Part shown: positions 31,812 to 47,060 of the stretch, piece after piece
Layout of the letters: each line of letters begins with the position of its first letter
Position numbering within the stretch: the stretch's first letter is position 1
Assembly (NCBI GenBank): GCA_035236585.1
Contig: CP141138.1
Span: 29,895,437 to 29,959,436 of the forward strand
From: Warburgia ugandensis
Taxonomy: Eukaryota; Streptophyta; Magnoliopsida; Canellales; Canellaceae
Length of the DNA stretch: 64,000 bases
Direction of reading: 5' to 3'
The notes under the pieces: generated by a model
What the model was told of the DNA's origin: nothing
The model's input: the letters and a program-made list of their open reading frames with translations, nothing else
Databases searched by the model: none
Position numbers and translations under genes: made by a program

Positions 31812-33380
31812 AGAGGAGGAAGTCTTAGTCGAATTAGCAGCTCTACATCTCTTGAAATGGTTTGTAGGGTTTAGTATGATGACTTACTATGAACATGCCT
31901 AAACTAGCCATTTGAAAACCACTACATGAATGTAAGTGTGAATTAAACAATACAAATGATCATGTTTTTATTAAATCTGGTGTTTTCAAATCAATCAAAA
32001 TTTATCTCAAATCATACATGTGCAAGTCCATTAAGGCTTCTATCAACCAGTGGTGTACCACAACCTATCATATCATCGAGTGGTAGTGTCGTACCACATG
32101 CACAACTAGGTAATGGTCAATATCCTCGAGTATGACCCACATGTCAATTCATGTTCAATAACAACATGATATCTTATGCACATAGAGGACCCACATCCAG
32201 TTATGTTGGGACATAGATGCCACATGGGCTACACCAATCCTCATGGGATGATTAGATCAATATGAAAGTAGTCTTCCCATGAAACAATACCCGTCAATAA
32301 GCCTCTTATGATAGGTATCTCAATTCAAAAGCAAGTAGCTAACTAGTCTTCCTAGCATATTAATCAGAGGGCTCTTACTCCCATGAATACTTGACTCGAC
32401 TTAAGTAAGTTTACAATCTAAAAGAGGAAGTAGACTTACTCCTAGAGGAGGAAGTCTTAGTTGAATTAGCAGGTCTACATCTCTTGAAATGGTTTGTAGG
32501 GTTTAGTATGATGACTTACTATGAACATGCCCATTTGAAAACCACTACATTAATGTAAGTGTGAATTAAACAATACAAATGATCATGTTTTTATTAAATC
32601 TAGTGTTTTCAAATCAATCAAAATTTATCTCAAATCATACATGTGCGAGTCCATTAGGGCTTCTATCAACTAGTGGTGTACCACAACCTATCATATCATC
32701 GACTTAAGTACGCTTCCCATGAAACAATACCCTTGTCAATAAGCCTCTTAAGTAGACTTACTCGCAGAGGAGGAAGTCTTAGTTGAATTAGCAGCTCTAC
32801 ATCTCTTGAAATGGTTTGTAGGGTTTAGTATGGGGATTTACTATGAACATGCCTAAACTGGCCATTTGAAAACCACTACATTAATGTAAGTGTGAATTAA
32901 ACAATACAAATGATCATGTTTTTATTAAATCTGGTGTTTTCAAATCAATCAAAATTTATCTCAAATCATACATGTGCAAGTCCATTAGGGCTTCTATCAA
33001 CCAATGGTGTACCACAACCTATCATATCATCGAGTGGTAGTGTCGTACCACATGCACAACTAGGTAATGGTCAATATCCTCGAGGATGACACACATGTCA
33101 ATTCATGTTCAATAACAACATGCTATCTTATGCACATAGAGGACCCACATCCAGTTATGTTGGGACATAGATGCCACATGGGCTACACTAGTCCTCATGG
33201 GAGCATTAGATCAATATGAAAGTAGTCTTCCCATGAAACAATACCCTTGTCAATAAGCCTCTTAGGATAGGTATCTCAATTCAGAAGCGAGTAGCCAACT
33301 AGTCTTCCTAGCATATTAATCAGAGGGCTCTTACTCCCATGAATACTTGACTCGACTTAAGTAAGCTTACAATCTAGAAT
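31812..33380. repeat. Tandem triplication (about 610, 315 and 615 bp)
   Basis: Three direct copies begin AGAGGAGGAAGTCTTAGT at 31812, 32444 and 32766. All share GAAATGGTTTGTAGGGTTTA, and CCATTTGAAAACCACTACAT with small changes. Copies 1 and 3 are full; the middle one is short and lacks the second half. The block belongs to the non-coding region next to Ty3 copy A gag; copy B has a single equivalent (from about 37815). Confidence 0.88.
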
Positions 33381-35630
33381 TTTTCAAGTCCATATCTTGA
33401 TTATGATCAATCCACACAGTCATTCATTTAAATAGTCTAACCATCAAAACTTTCCATAATTGTTTGCATAAAATGCCACATATTCAAAATTAATTAAGAT
33501 ATGCTTAAGATAAGTAGCAATAGCACATATGCACATACATCTATTAATTCCTGATCAAAATTTGAGAAATCCCACATGTTACATAGAATGATGATCAATG
33601 GTGGAAAACCAATAGATTTGATTGGTGATAAACATTACACGTAGATGTTGGATCCACAATCAAATTCCAACTAAAACCTTTATAAGAATAGATAATAGCC
33701 ATGCATGGTAATCCATGGTCTAAAACCAACAATAATGGCTAAGATAGTTGCCATCAAAATGGATGAAATCAACGACAATAATCCATTAGAAATTACAAAA
33801 AAATAAGCATCAAATATGGATAACTCCCATGATCCAAAATCGATCAAACTCAAGTGAGTGCTATGCGCAAAATAAATGTGATGATCTATGATAGAAAGTA
33901 ATCTGATCTAAGCTAGAAATAGATATGGTAATATTCATGAAAATCAATGGCAAGGATTCATCAACAATGTGCTTAAATGACACAATTTTCATATAGGAGT
34001 CTATGATCAAGATATAAGACAACATAGGCCCTAAATATGTATACCATCCCATGGTTGAAAATCATTTAAATTTGGCTGAACTAAGCACATCACAAGTGAG
34101 AAATAATGGTTGCGATTTTGCCGAAATAGGTGTATATAGTGATGAATTTTGAAATGAAAAATTATTAAATTCATTTTAGAAATATGTATATACTTACATT
34201 TATGCAAATCATCCAATAGAACAATCAAGTCCAAATCTAGAATAACACTACACTCCAAAGAATCATGGGTTGAGGTCAACCCAAATCATGCTAAAGATAG
34301 GCAAAAAGTATAAAAGAAAGTCAATGGCCAGATCCATCAATGATTATGATAGGAAAAGACAACATATACAAATGAGACTCAATGTTTAAAATCAATCCCA
34401 AAATCAAGTTAGGAATAGGTGCCACATACAAGATAAATTGACTATCAAGATCAACCCAAAATCATAACATATGTAGGCGCCATAAATAAAATAAATTGAT
34501 GATCAAAATCACTCTAATCCATATTGAAAATAAGCACCATATACAAAATAAACCAACAGTCTAGATCACATCTAATCCATGTTAGAAAGAATGCCACAAT
34601 GGTCAAAATGAATCCAATATGTGCTAGAAGTAGGTGCCCTGTGCAATTATCAATCTACTACTCGAAATCAGATTAAAATTGAGTGAGAAATATGTGCCAT
34701 TTACTAATAACAATCCATGGTGAAAAATGGATTTAGTACATGCTAGGAGTAAGCGCCCTATGCAAATGCTTATCTAATGGTCTAAAATCAATCTAAAAGC
34801 AAGAGAGTGAAAGATGCCTAGCATGTGTGAAATGTAGATCTAATATGCATTTAAAATCATATTATGTAAACATACTTCATGATAAAATGAAATTAAACAA
34901 GAGTTAGCTGAAAATGTCATGTTCTATCCCAAAACTCTGCACACTAATTTCCAGTATACCAAAATTCATGCATCAAAGATATATGCGATTAGAAAACCTA
35001 ACTAGCTTAGTGATGTTCTTGAAAACCCTTACCTCATATATGAATCCATTCTTCTACAGTCTTCTTGTCCATAACATAGCGTTTGAGGGGAAAACTCCAT
35101 ATGTCGCCTCCTTCTTCCTCTCCTCATTTCTCTCTCTATCACTCTCCTTTTGACATTTTTTTTCTTCTTCTTTCTCAACTTGGCAATGTCCTACACTCTA
35201 TATCAAACGTCTTGGCTAGTTTCCAATTATGTTTGGTCCCTCTTTACTAATTGGTGCTATCTTAGATTTCCTCCAATGCTCCTCTTTCCCATAATAGACT
35301 ATCCCCAATCCTCATCATATCCTAGTCCTTATTCTATATCTTGATCTTTGCCTATCTCATACTCCACAGATCTTTATCTTATTCTTTTTTCTGGATCTTC
35401 TCCTTCAATCTCATTATACTATAAAGTTTCAATCCTAAGTTGACTTTCCTAATTTCCCAGAATTCTTAAAATTTCACTAAATCTCATTATTTACTAATCA
35501 TTTTGGTCTATCCTAGTTTCCCATAAGGAGTGGATGTCAAAACCAATTGGATTCATTGTACCTGAACATCGCCTAGCTTTTGGATAAGGATTTTCCCCCC
35601 AAAATTTAATTAGTTAGTTGCTTTAGAATA
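33380..35630 (-). repeat. Non-coding (LTR or leader) block of Ty3 copy A with a degenerate array of roughly 60-bp units
   Basis: Between about 33580 and 34850 a loose unit recurs every 50-70 bp, with a core like TAGGTGCCATATACAAAATA followed by a ATCAAAATCAATCCAA-like segment (for example near 34413, 34472, 34537, 34629, 34699, 34749). The same layout recurs at 38500-40880. The block ends in pyrimidine-rich sequence (35100-35170). There are no genes; ORFs here are chance. Confidence 0.65.
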
Positions 35631-35955
35631 GTTGTTGTAGTTAGTCTCCTCTTGAATTCTTAGAAACCCTTTCATAGTCATCAACCCAATCCTAGTCAAT
35701 TGGGTTATGGGCTTTGCTATGTGAAAAAATCCCTATATAAATCTCCCATAATACCATGGTAATATGAGGAAACTACTAATCTTCAGTATAGACTTTTGGC
35801 CTCTCCTAGTTGGTGATTGCTTATATCTTCTTAGGATTAATAGCAATACCATCTACCAAGGTAGCATGCTAGAGGAAGTAGACTCGATCAAGCCAAAACT
35901 CACACTTTAAATTTTTTGCATATAATTGATGAGTTTAGAGTGTGTTCAACACAAT
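35631..35955. other. Junction between Ty3 copies A and B
   Basis: Non-coding. Contains CCCTATATAAATCTCCC (about 35731), which looks like a promoter-type TATA box on the plus strand, and then minus-strand sequence leading into the RT remains of copy B. I cannot assign the 35640-35830 part to a family. Confidence 0.4.
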
Positions 35956-37810
35956 TTGTAGGTGTTCTTGATGTTCTCCTTGACTGCTAGAATATACATG
36001 GATATCATTGACATACACAATGACAAATTTGTTAAGATATTCCTAGAACGCTTTGTTCATCAAATCCACAAAGGTTGCAAGTGCATTAGTTATTCTGAAA
36101 GGAATTACCAGGAATTCATAATGACCATACATGGTTGTAAATGCTATCTCTAGGATATCCTCATCCCTTATCCTCAGTTGATGATAGTCCAAAGTTAAAT
36201 CTATATAAAAGAACACCTTGGAGGACTACAATTGGTCGAATAGGTCTTTAATACGCAGTAATAGGTACTTGTTCTTGATTGTGACCTCGTTCAATAATCA
36301 ATACTCTTTGCATGGCCTCATAGATCCGTCCTTCTTCTTGACAAATAACACAAGGGCTTGGAATTCCTACACCATGTCAATCTCTTTAATCTCCAACCTT
36401 GACTCTCCTAAGTCAACACACTAGTTAGATAAACAGGGCATTGCTGATATAATGCCCACTTCCGAGGCATCTACTCTTCGCTGAAATGTAATGGTTTCCC
36501 TTCCAATGTTATATAGTGTGACTCTTTTCTTTCTATAATCAACCACTACCCCATGGTATACTAGGCAATCAGGGCCTAGGATGACGACAAAATTTGGCAC
36601 ATTCAACAAAATTAAGTTTGCACTAAGCTCTTGTTCTGACATGCGAATAGGTACTTTTTGTAGGAATTCATGTGCTAGGATTGGTTCTTCTATAATATTA
36701 CTAACTTCTAAACAAACATCTAGTTTGTGTATGCATGATGCCAAGTCATACGATATAAATGAATGTGTGGAACCAAAATCAATTAACACAAGAGCAATCC
36801 TATCAACAATTTGGAGAGTACCTTCAACCATGACATTTGATGTGAGTGCTTATTTAGTTGTCATTATGAATACTCTCCCTAGCTACTTTGAACTTGTCCT
36901 TGTCTTGGTTGCTCATCTTTCTCTTTCTTTTGGTAATCTCTCTCAAAATGGCCCTTCTTGCTGTAAGTGAAGCATCATTGTTCATAGGCATAACAAGACT
37001 TGCTTGGGTGGGATAAGTGGCAAGTAAGGCATAGGAAATCATCCTTCTCCCTCTTGCTAAAATTTCTAGGTGTTGGTCTTTATGGCCTTCAGAACTTAGT
37101 TGGTGAGTGTGTCTCCTATCTTTCAAGCTTGCCTTTTGCCCACCAGACTTCTCATGTTCTCTATTGGAGGCTTTGTACTCTCACTCCACAATGGCTTCCA
37201 ACTCCACATCCTTTGATAGTGAGGAGAGCTAAGCTATCAGTATCATACTCTTGATGTGGAAGTTCAATCCCTTAAAAAAATTTCTTTATAGCTCTCAATT
37301 CTGTAGGGAATACCTTGGAGGCAAAACATCTTACTTTGACAAACTTTGTTTCATATTGTTCCGTAGTAATGGAGCCCTGCACCAAGTTTAAGAACACTTG
37401 CTCCTATTACTTCTTAACATGTGATGAGAAGTACTTGTTAGCGAACTCAAAGTCTTCCTTCTTGATCACTTCCACCTGACTCAAATAAGTCCTGTCAGCT
37501 ATGGGCCACTAGTGTAAGGCCTCTCTGTCAGTACGAAAGTTGCCACCTATACCAAGCTATCCTTTGGCATCTTCATTGCTTTAAATATTGCCTCAATCTC
37601 ATAGAGCTAATCCCTGCTGCCTTTAGCCCTTGTTCTTTTGAAAACTTAAAGAGTAGTCTTTTTTAAATCACTCTAATAATGTGTCTCCTCTTGGCTCAAT
37701 CCCATCGTCTCCATTTGTCAACCTCGGCTCTCCTTCTTGACCTAGAGTCTGTAATCGTTGTTTCATCCTCTGTAGGAGGAGCTCTATAACGTTCTCCCCA
37801 GTGTCTTTAC
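35956..37810 (-). mobile_element. Decayed Ty3 (gypsy) retroelement, copy B
   Basis: Minus-strand RT remains (about 35960-36400), protease (about 36420-36850, with LVYHGVVVDYRKKRVTLYN) and gag (about 36850-37790). Nucleotide resemblance to copy A is high through protease and gag. It is broken in many places (roughly ten or more) and old. Same orientation as copy A, directly to its right. Confidence 0.8.
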
Positions 37811-40965
<3,155 letters not shown>

Positions 40966-40970
40966 TATAC

Positions 40971-43900
40971 TGTAACAACCCTCAAATTCTGGTCATTTTC
41001 TATGTATTGGATTATAATTTAATGGGAATAAGAAATTCGAATTAACATGAAAATGACCTTTTTATAGGCTCAAAATTTGGCCTAGAGATTATCAAATTTG
41101 GAATGTACGTGTCTATACGAATTCAACAACACTAATTTTGCACAAAATGGATGTCGGGATAGAAAATCTTCTAGATTTTACTAATTAGAGGGGGGTTCAA
41201 AATTGATATTGACACCCATAGTTGTTGGACAGGTGATGCAGCAACAGAATTGCCATGGAGGGTTGCAAAAAAAATCGAGCAACCCAAAAACCCTCCCCTC
41301 TTTGATCTCCTTGTCCTCTCTCTCTCTCGCGCCCCTCCCCCCCCCCCCTTTGGTGCATAGCTCCCCTTTCTATCAGGGTTCTAGCATCCGTTTCCTCTCC
41401 TTGGAACCCTCCTTTTATTTATGATAGAAAGAAACCCAGATTGGGTTACTCTGGTAATTCCTCCTCCCCATTTTTTTTTTTTTTTTTTTACGCTGATAGA
41501 ACCCAAAATGGGGTTTTTTGCCTACGAGTGGCCATCTTCCCTCTATCTCTCTTTGATGTTGACTAAAACCCCAGATCGGGGTTTTTCTTAAGCAACTAGC
41601 TTGGCGTGCCCGCACAGACCGGCCGCGATCTACCCTTTTAGCCTCTTTTCATAGGTGATGGGCAGGAACTTGATCACCCCTGGTGTCCCACTCCCTCTCC
41701 CTCTCTTTCCCCCCCTTTCGATCATCTTCCCTTGCGGCTCACAGGCCAGCCACACACCCAAAAACCTCCTATCCTTTGTCTCTTTTAGTTATTGGCTCTA
41801 CCAGGCCATGGATGGGCATTGAGCCAGGAATCAAATCCCCATCTCTCCCCACTCTATTTTCCCCTGTTAGGGTTTCGACGGTGATAGAACAGAGACCCAC
41901 TACTAGTCACCATCCTTATCCATATGTTCTCCTTACCTGGCGAGTTAGGTCTTAGTCAACTTGTTCCCCACTCATTTTGGGGGAAACAAGTTGGCCCAAT
42001 ACGCACATTTAACTCCTAACTTCAACCCTCGATTATGACCAATCCAGGAAGGAACTCAAAGATTCGAGATAATCCTCTCTATCCTAGCAACACGAGAAAC
42101 AATACCCATCTTCCCATTTATTGATTAAGGAAGATCTAACCATCGATTTGACCAAACCATTGGTCAGATTTCAAATCATTTGATCTAAGATGATTTGTCA
42201 TTATTTTCATATCTAAATAGCCTATTATGATTCTCACGAAGTGTATATTAAGATCTATACAAGATATTATCGATCTAAAATATCTATGGAGATGATTTAG
42301 CTGATCTTGATCAATAGCTGAGATCAGCTAAAGACCCTAGTATGGAATTAGATCCAATTTAATGATTCAAACCAGTTAGAATTCTTAATTAGAGTAATTG
42401 ATTAGAATTACTAAATTTTTATTTGATTTGGGGTGATCAGGTAAATTTTTTTGATGAGATCAGCTTGGATATTTGATGATCAGGCACAGTTATGGCGATT
42501 AGTGGACGATCCAATCAAGTAGATAGCCGAGTGTCATTTAAATTGACTAGTACAAGGTAAGATTATTATCTTAATCATTTGATGAGTTGATTTGACAATA
42601 GTTAGATATGATTGAACCTGAAATTCATATAATAATGCTGATTAATTGATTTAAATGATAAATTACCTAAGATTGATATGATCTGAGCTTAGTAGCTCTG
42701 AAATATAATTAAAAAGAAGGACTAAATAGTTAGGAGTGGGCCCAATTCAGTATGATTTGAATTATAAGCCAATTAGGCTGGGCCTTGCCATGAGATTTCA
42801 AGGCTGAGAATCATTGTATTGTCTTGAACACTATATATTGGAATACGAAACCATGATGTGTGTAATTAAGAATCCAAGTTAGATAAGTTGGATTCTAAGT
42901 ATAACTGGATGTGGTATGTATCCAAGTGATGGGACTGTGGTGGACCTCACTAGAGTGGATTTGACTAAATTGGGAGGGACAGATGAGTAGTACATCGTTC
43001 GAGATAGGTGATTACATTTAGCAATTTCTTGATTTCATGGATCATGACATCCCTACTTGAAAACTTCATTTATGATAGTGGTTGCAGCATGGATTTTATG
43101 TTCTGTCATGTTTTTCTGAGACTACTTTCATCATGCATGCTTGATGTTACACTATCTTTACTACACATGATTTATACCTAATTTTTGATGCATGATTTTT
43201 GATGTATAAGAACACCTCATTGACTTGATCTTCTCTAGATTGATTAGATTTTGTGTTTTTGCCATTTTATGATTGGTGTTTCTGCCCGGTGGATGCTATG
43301 CTAGGAGGGTCACAGGGTTCGTCACCTGCCCTCTGAAATTATGGGCACTGCATGTGGTTTGTGGTAATCATGGGCAGGCCTCCCATGCACATCTGACCGA
43401 TTCCCATGACTCAATGGACACTAGTCTCCCGTTTCAGTGTTAACATGAGCAGCAATGGTTTATACCTTGGAGTAGTTGCCACTGCAACATAGCAATCCAT
43501 GCTCTTATTCTGTATGCTCATGTGGTATTGATATATTGGGTAAAGCCTATGTGGGCTGGCCTACGGGCTAAGCGAGCTACTTGGTGTGCGAGCTACAAGT
43601 GAAGAACCTTGGAATTGGAATGAGTACTCATTGCTAGTGATAAGAGTGTAGTCGGACACTCTTAGGGCATGATTATGTATAACACCTTGTTTATCATGAC
43701 GTGCATTCATATTTTGATGATGAAACTGATCTTTACTTGATTTTGACAGATGCATAACGATGCATTACTCATGCCTTGCATGCCATGGTGATTGGATATG
43801 ATGTTTTTATGTTTAGGTGTAAATCATGCTATGATTGCTATGGTTTTGTTTAGACTCATGATCCTTCCTACGCTATTTTACCTTGGATGCCTGATGATTT

Positions 43901-44666
43901 GACGTATTATATAAATGTTTTACTCCATGAGATTACAATGACATCGATACTCTTGCACCCTACTATTACATTGCATTTCTTATTAAATGTGATCACCTAT
44001 AGAAGCAATAGCTTGCTAAGGCATTGCTTTTTATTGCTTTGGTTCGCAATGCCTCAGATACAAAGAGCAGTAGCAAGTTTGACATGCTGACGGAGTTGGC
44101 AAAAGTGATGGCAGTTTCCAGTAAAGTATTAAAGATATTTTAGAAACTATAAGGTTTGTTCTGACCTTACTTTGTTTATGACTTATGGACCATACCTTAG
44201 TATGAATTACTTTGTGACTTGGATACAAGAAAATGTATTCTTGATGAATATGATGGCTGTGTATGGACAGACCCTATGCAATTCTGTCATGTCATGATTT
44301 TATTATCTGTTGTTGGAGTATATGTTTTTATTGAGCATGTTATTTGCTTTGGATCGATGAGCATGGAGACAGTCTCCTAAGGGGTCATGTCATGTTATCA
44401 TTTTCATCAGGTGGATTTTGTATCGCACATGTGATGTGTAATGATCCAAAATACAGAGGAGACTCTGTCAGATTTTTGGTAGAAATGGGATATAATTTCA
44501 TGGTCAAATCCATGATTTTGTGGTTGTATGACCCTTAGGATTTTGAAATAAATGCTTTTTATTTGTGTTTTTATTTGTCAATTTAAAAATAAAAAATTTA
44601 AAATAGGGATCCCGCCACATTTTAAAATTATTTTATTTTATTATTGTGAAAACCCGGGGTGTCACA
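40971..44666. mobile_element. Solo LTR of a Ty3-type retrotransposon (3.7 kb) with TATAC target duplication
   Basis: Starts TGTAACAACCCTC and ends CCCGGGGTGTCACA, so both ends fit TG...CA and are near-inverted to each other. TATAC flanks it at 40966-40970 and 44667-44671. No gag or pol coding is inside, and a single LTR with target duplication is what recombination between two LTRs leaves. The length and TGTAACA/TGTCACA ends fit long-LTR Ty3 elements of the Del/Tekay type; the lineage is inference. ORFs inside are chance. The family has a relative at 58258-61839. Confidence 0.8.
41337..41348 (+). repeat. C12 run in a pyrimidine-rich stretch
   Basis: Part of a CT-rich segment (41280-41410) within the solo LTR. 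Confidence 0.85.
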
Positions 44667-44671
44667 TATAC

Positions 44672-47060
44672 TCAAAATCATCTTTAGAAATTATGGTACA
44701 ACTACATTCACCTCCGTATTTATAACCTACTTGATGCGTAATAATCAGTCATGAAAATTAAGATGTAATGCGATCATCTACATGTTAATTATGCATTAAA
44801 CAAGAGATGCATAATTATTCTCTATTCATCCATCTTAGAAAAGCAGTAAAAAACATCCAAGGCTTTTTCTAAATCCCTTGTGCAAAAAATTTCCAAATCT
44901 AGAGAGAGGGAGGAACCTTGGGTGTTTGGAGAAGAAGAGGAGAAAGGATTCCAAAGGGGTTGTGCATGTAAAACATCCAACGGATGAGTTTTTCGTTGTT
45001 TTCTTCCATTATATCTTCCACCCATCTTTTGATTTATTTCATTTTTTTTTCCAACACACGTATGCCTGATTTTCATGAATTAACATCTTCATCCCAAACT
45101 CTATCACACCACTAAATATCTCCCTTAAATTTACACCCAAACCATTCCTTTGCATCTCCTATTTTTTACCCTTTTTTGGACACCCTTTTTCTTCCTTACA
45201 TTGTTTTATTTTTCTAAAATTTTCCCACCCAATATCACTTTGAAATTCAATCCCCTACCACTTCTTCCTATATCCTATCATGCCACAAAAATTTCATTTG
45301 AAAATTCATACCCTAACTATTTCTTTTACATTCCCATATTGTTTGATTTTTCTAAATTTTTTCAAACATCATCTAAACTTGTTTTTCATGCCCCCACATC
45401 CTCATCCTATTTTATGTCATCCCATCTAATTGCCTCACCAGGATTAGCTCATTTACATGCCTTTGAATATCCCTTCTCCCTCTTTAATTTTACACACATG
45501 GCTATTGGGAAGTATTAAGAAAGAATGGTGGTAGCAAGTTAAGGAAAGTTTGAAGCGGTTTTCATTGAGTGACACATCATCAACTTGGTGAAATCCTTCC
45601 TTATCATAGGATTTGTATTTCTACTATTTTCTTTTCTTTAAAACCATTATGATATTTTGTTTTAATTAATAAGAATATTTTATTTAGTTTGTTTTGGTTG
45701 TTTCTTAATAAATTTGAATTTTAAGTTAATAATTAATTTTTACTTGATAACATATAATAATTATTAGATTTAAATTCTTAATAGTTTAATCTCCATGCAT
45801 AAGTATGTGAATTTTCTTTCCTATGTTTAGGTTGAAGTTATGGTGTAATTGAATGAATTTGTGATTAAGTAAAAGTACACTTAAAAGATGTGCTTAATAT
45901 TATTTTAAGGAAATTAACACTAATTCATATATTTAGTGATTTCTATATAGGATTTATGTTGTACTTCCTATGGTAGAGATACTAATTATGTTGGATTAGT
46001 AAAGATTAATATGTGAGAAATTTTGATAGTTTGTGCTCTAAAAAGACAGACTTTGCATTGAGTAAATATAGTATCATGTGTTAATTCTTTGGAATAAAAA
46101 TCCTTAAAATTGAGCTTTGGGGAAAAATATTAAATGAATGAAACAAGTTCCAATTTCTTGATCATAGATTTGTTTAATTGCATTATAATGGATTCTAGAC
46201 CCTAAGCTTTTTTTCTAAATGATTTTCATAATTTTTTTTTAAAATTTAAATAATTATTCAATTTGTTGGCTATGTTAAAGTAATTAAAATATATTTTTGA
46301 TTAAAATTTCTAAAATTAGAAGTCATTCTAAGATCAACATATATCGATTGTGTCTATGCTATAAGTGGGCCTATGCACTTACATATTTAAAAACACATCA
46401 ATTTTTTGGTAGCATTGTCAGGAAATCATAATGAAGTTTTAATTTGAATCTAGGTTAATTCACTTTACCACTAGCTATAGTCAGGATTGCTTACATTAGA
46501 TTGCATATTTTTATAATTTTTGAATTCCTATGTTTTCTGGTAATTCACTATTATTATTAATTTTGTAAGAACTTGGAGGAGGACTTGAAGGAGATATTAA
46601 GATACATCACATTTTTTTTTTTTTTGAGTGAATTATGGTGAGATTGTGCCTACAAATTTTCTTTTTTGAAGTAAAAGAGTTGTAATAAAATAGGTTAAGG
46701 GTGTACCATGTTAACTTGAAAGAGGAGGTGGTATGCACATGGATTCACCCTTGTACGAGAAGACTTTATATAGGACCCTACTATTTGATATTCTAAGCTC
46801 CTTACATTTTGTGGAATAGGTAATGCATAGTAATTTAGTTGCATTTTGTTGGTATTTAATTTCATATAACATGACTTATTATAATTGTTGAAGTTTAGGG
46901 TTTTGCATTAGTTTATTGCTTTTATTGCATATAGGGCATGTTTAACGCTTTGCGGTGAATATATGTTGACTGAATTGTTGTGAGAATGCTTACTTAATTA
47001 GTAAGGGCAATCACCCCTATATGATCAAGGGCATGTTTCATCACCATCCCTTAGCCTATT
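44672..47060. other. AT-rich intergenic sequence
   Basis: No gene, no repeat with definable ends and no RNA gene recognised. The first few hundred bases (44820-45120) are slightly more pyrimidine-rich. The remainder is very AT-rich, with poly-T runs near 46220 and 46613. Confidence 0.7.

Noticed and set aside
31812-33380. CRISPR-like array
   Set aside because: Only three long direct copies with no regular spacers, in a plant genome; a tandem triplication explains it.
41203-41955. ORFs of 73 and 90 codons in the solo LTR
   Set aside because: Serine/proline-rich translations of a CT-rich tract; no conserved domain.
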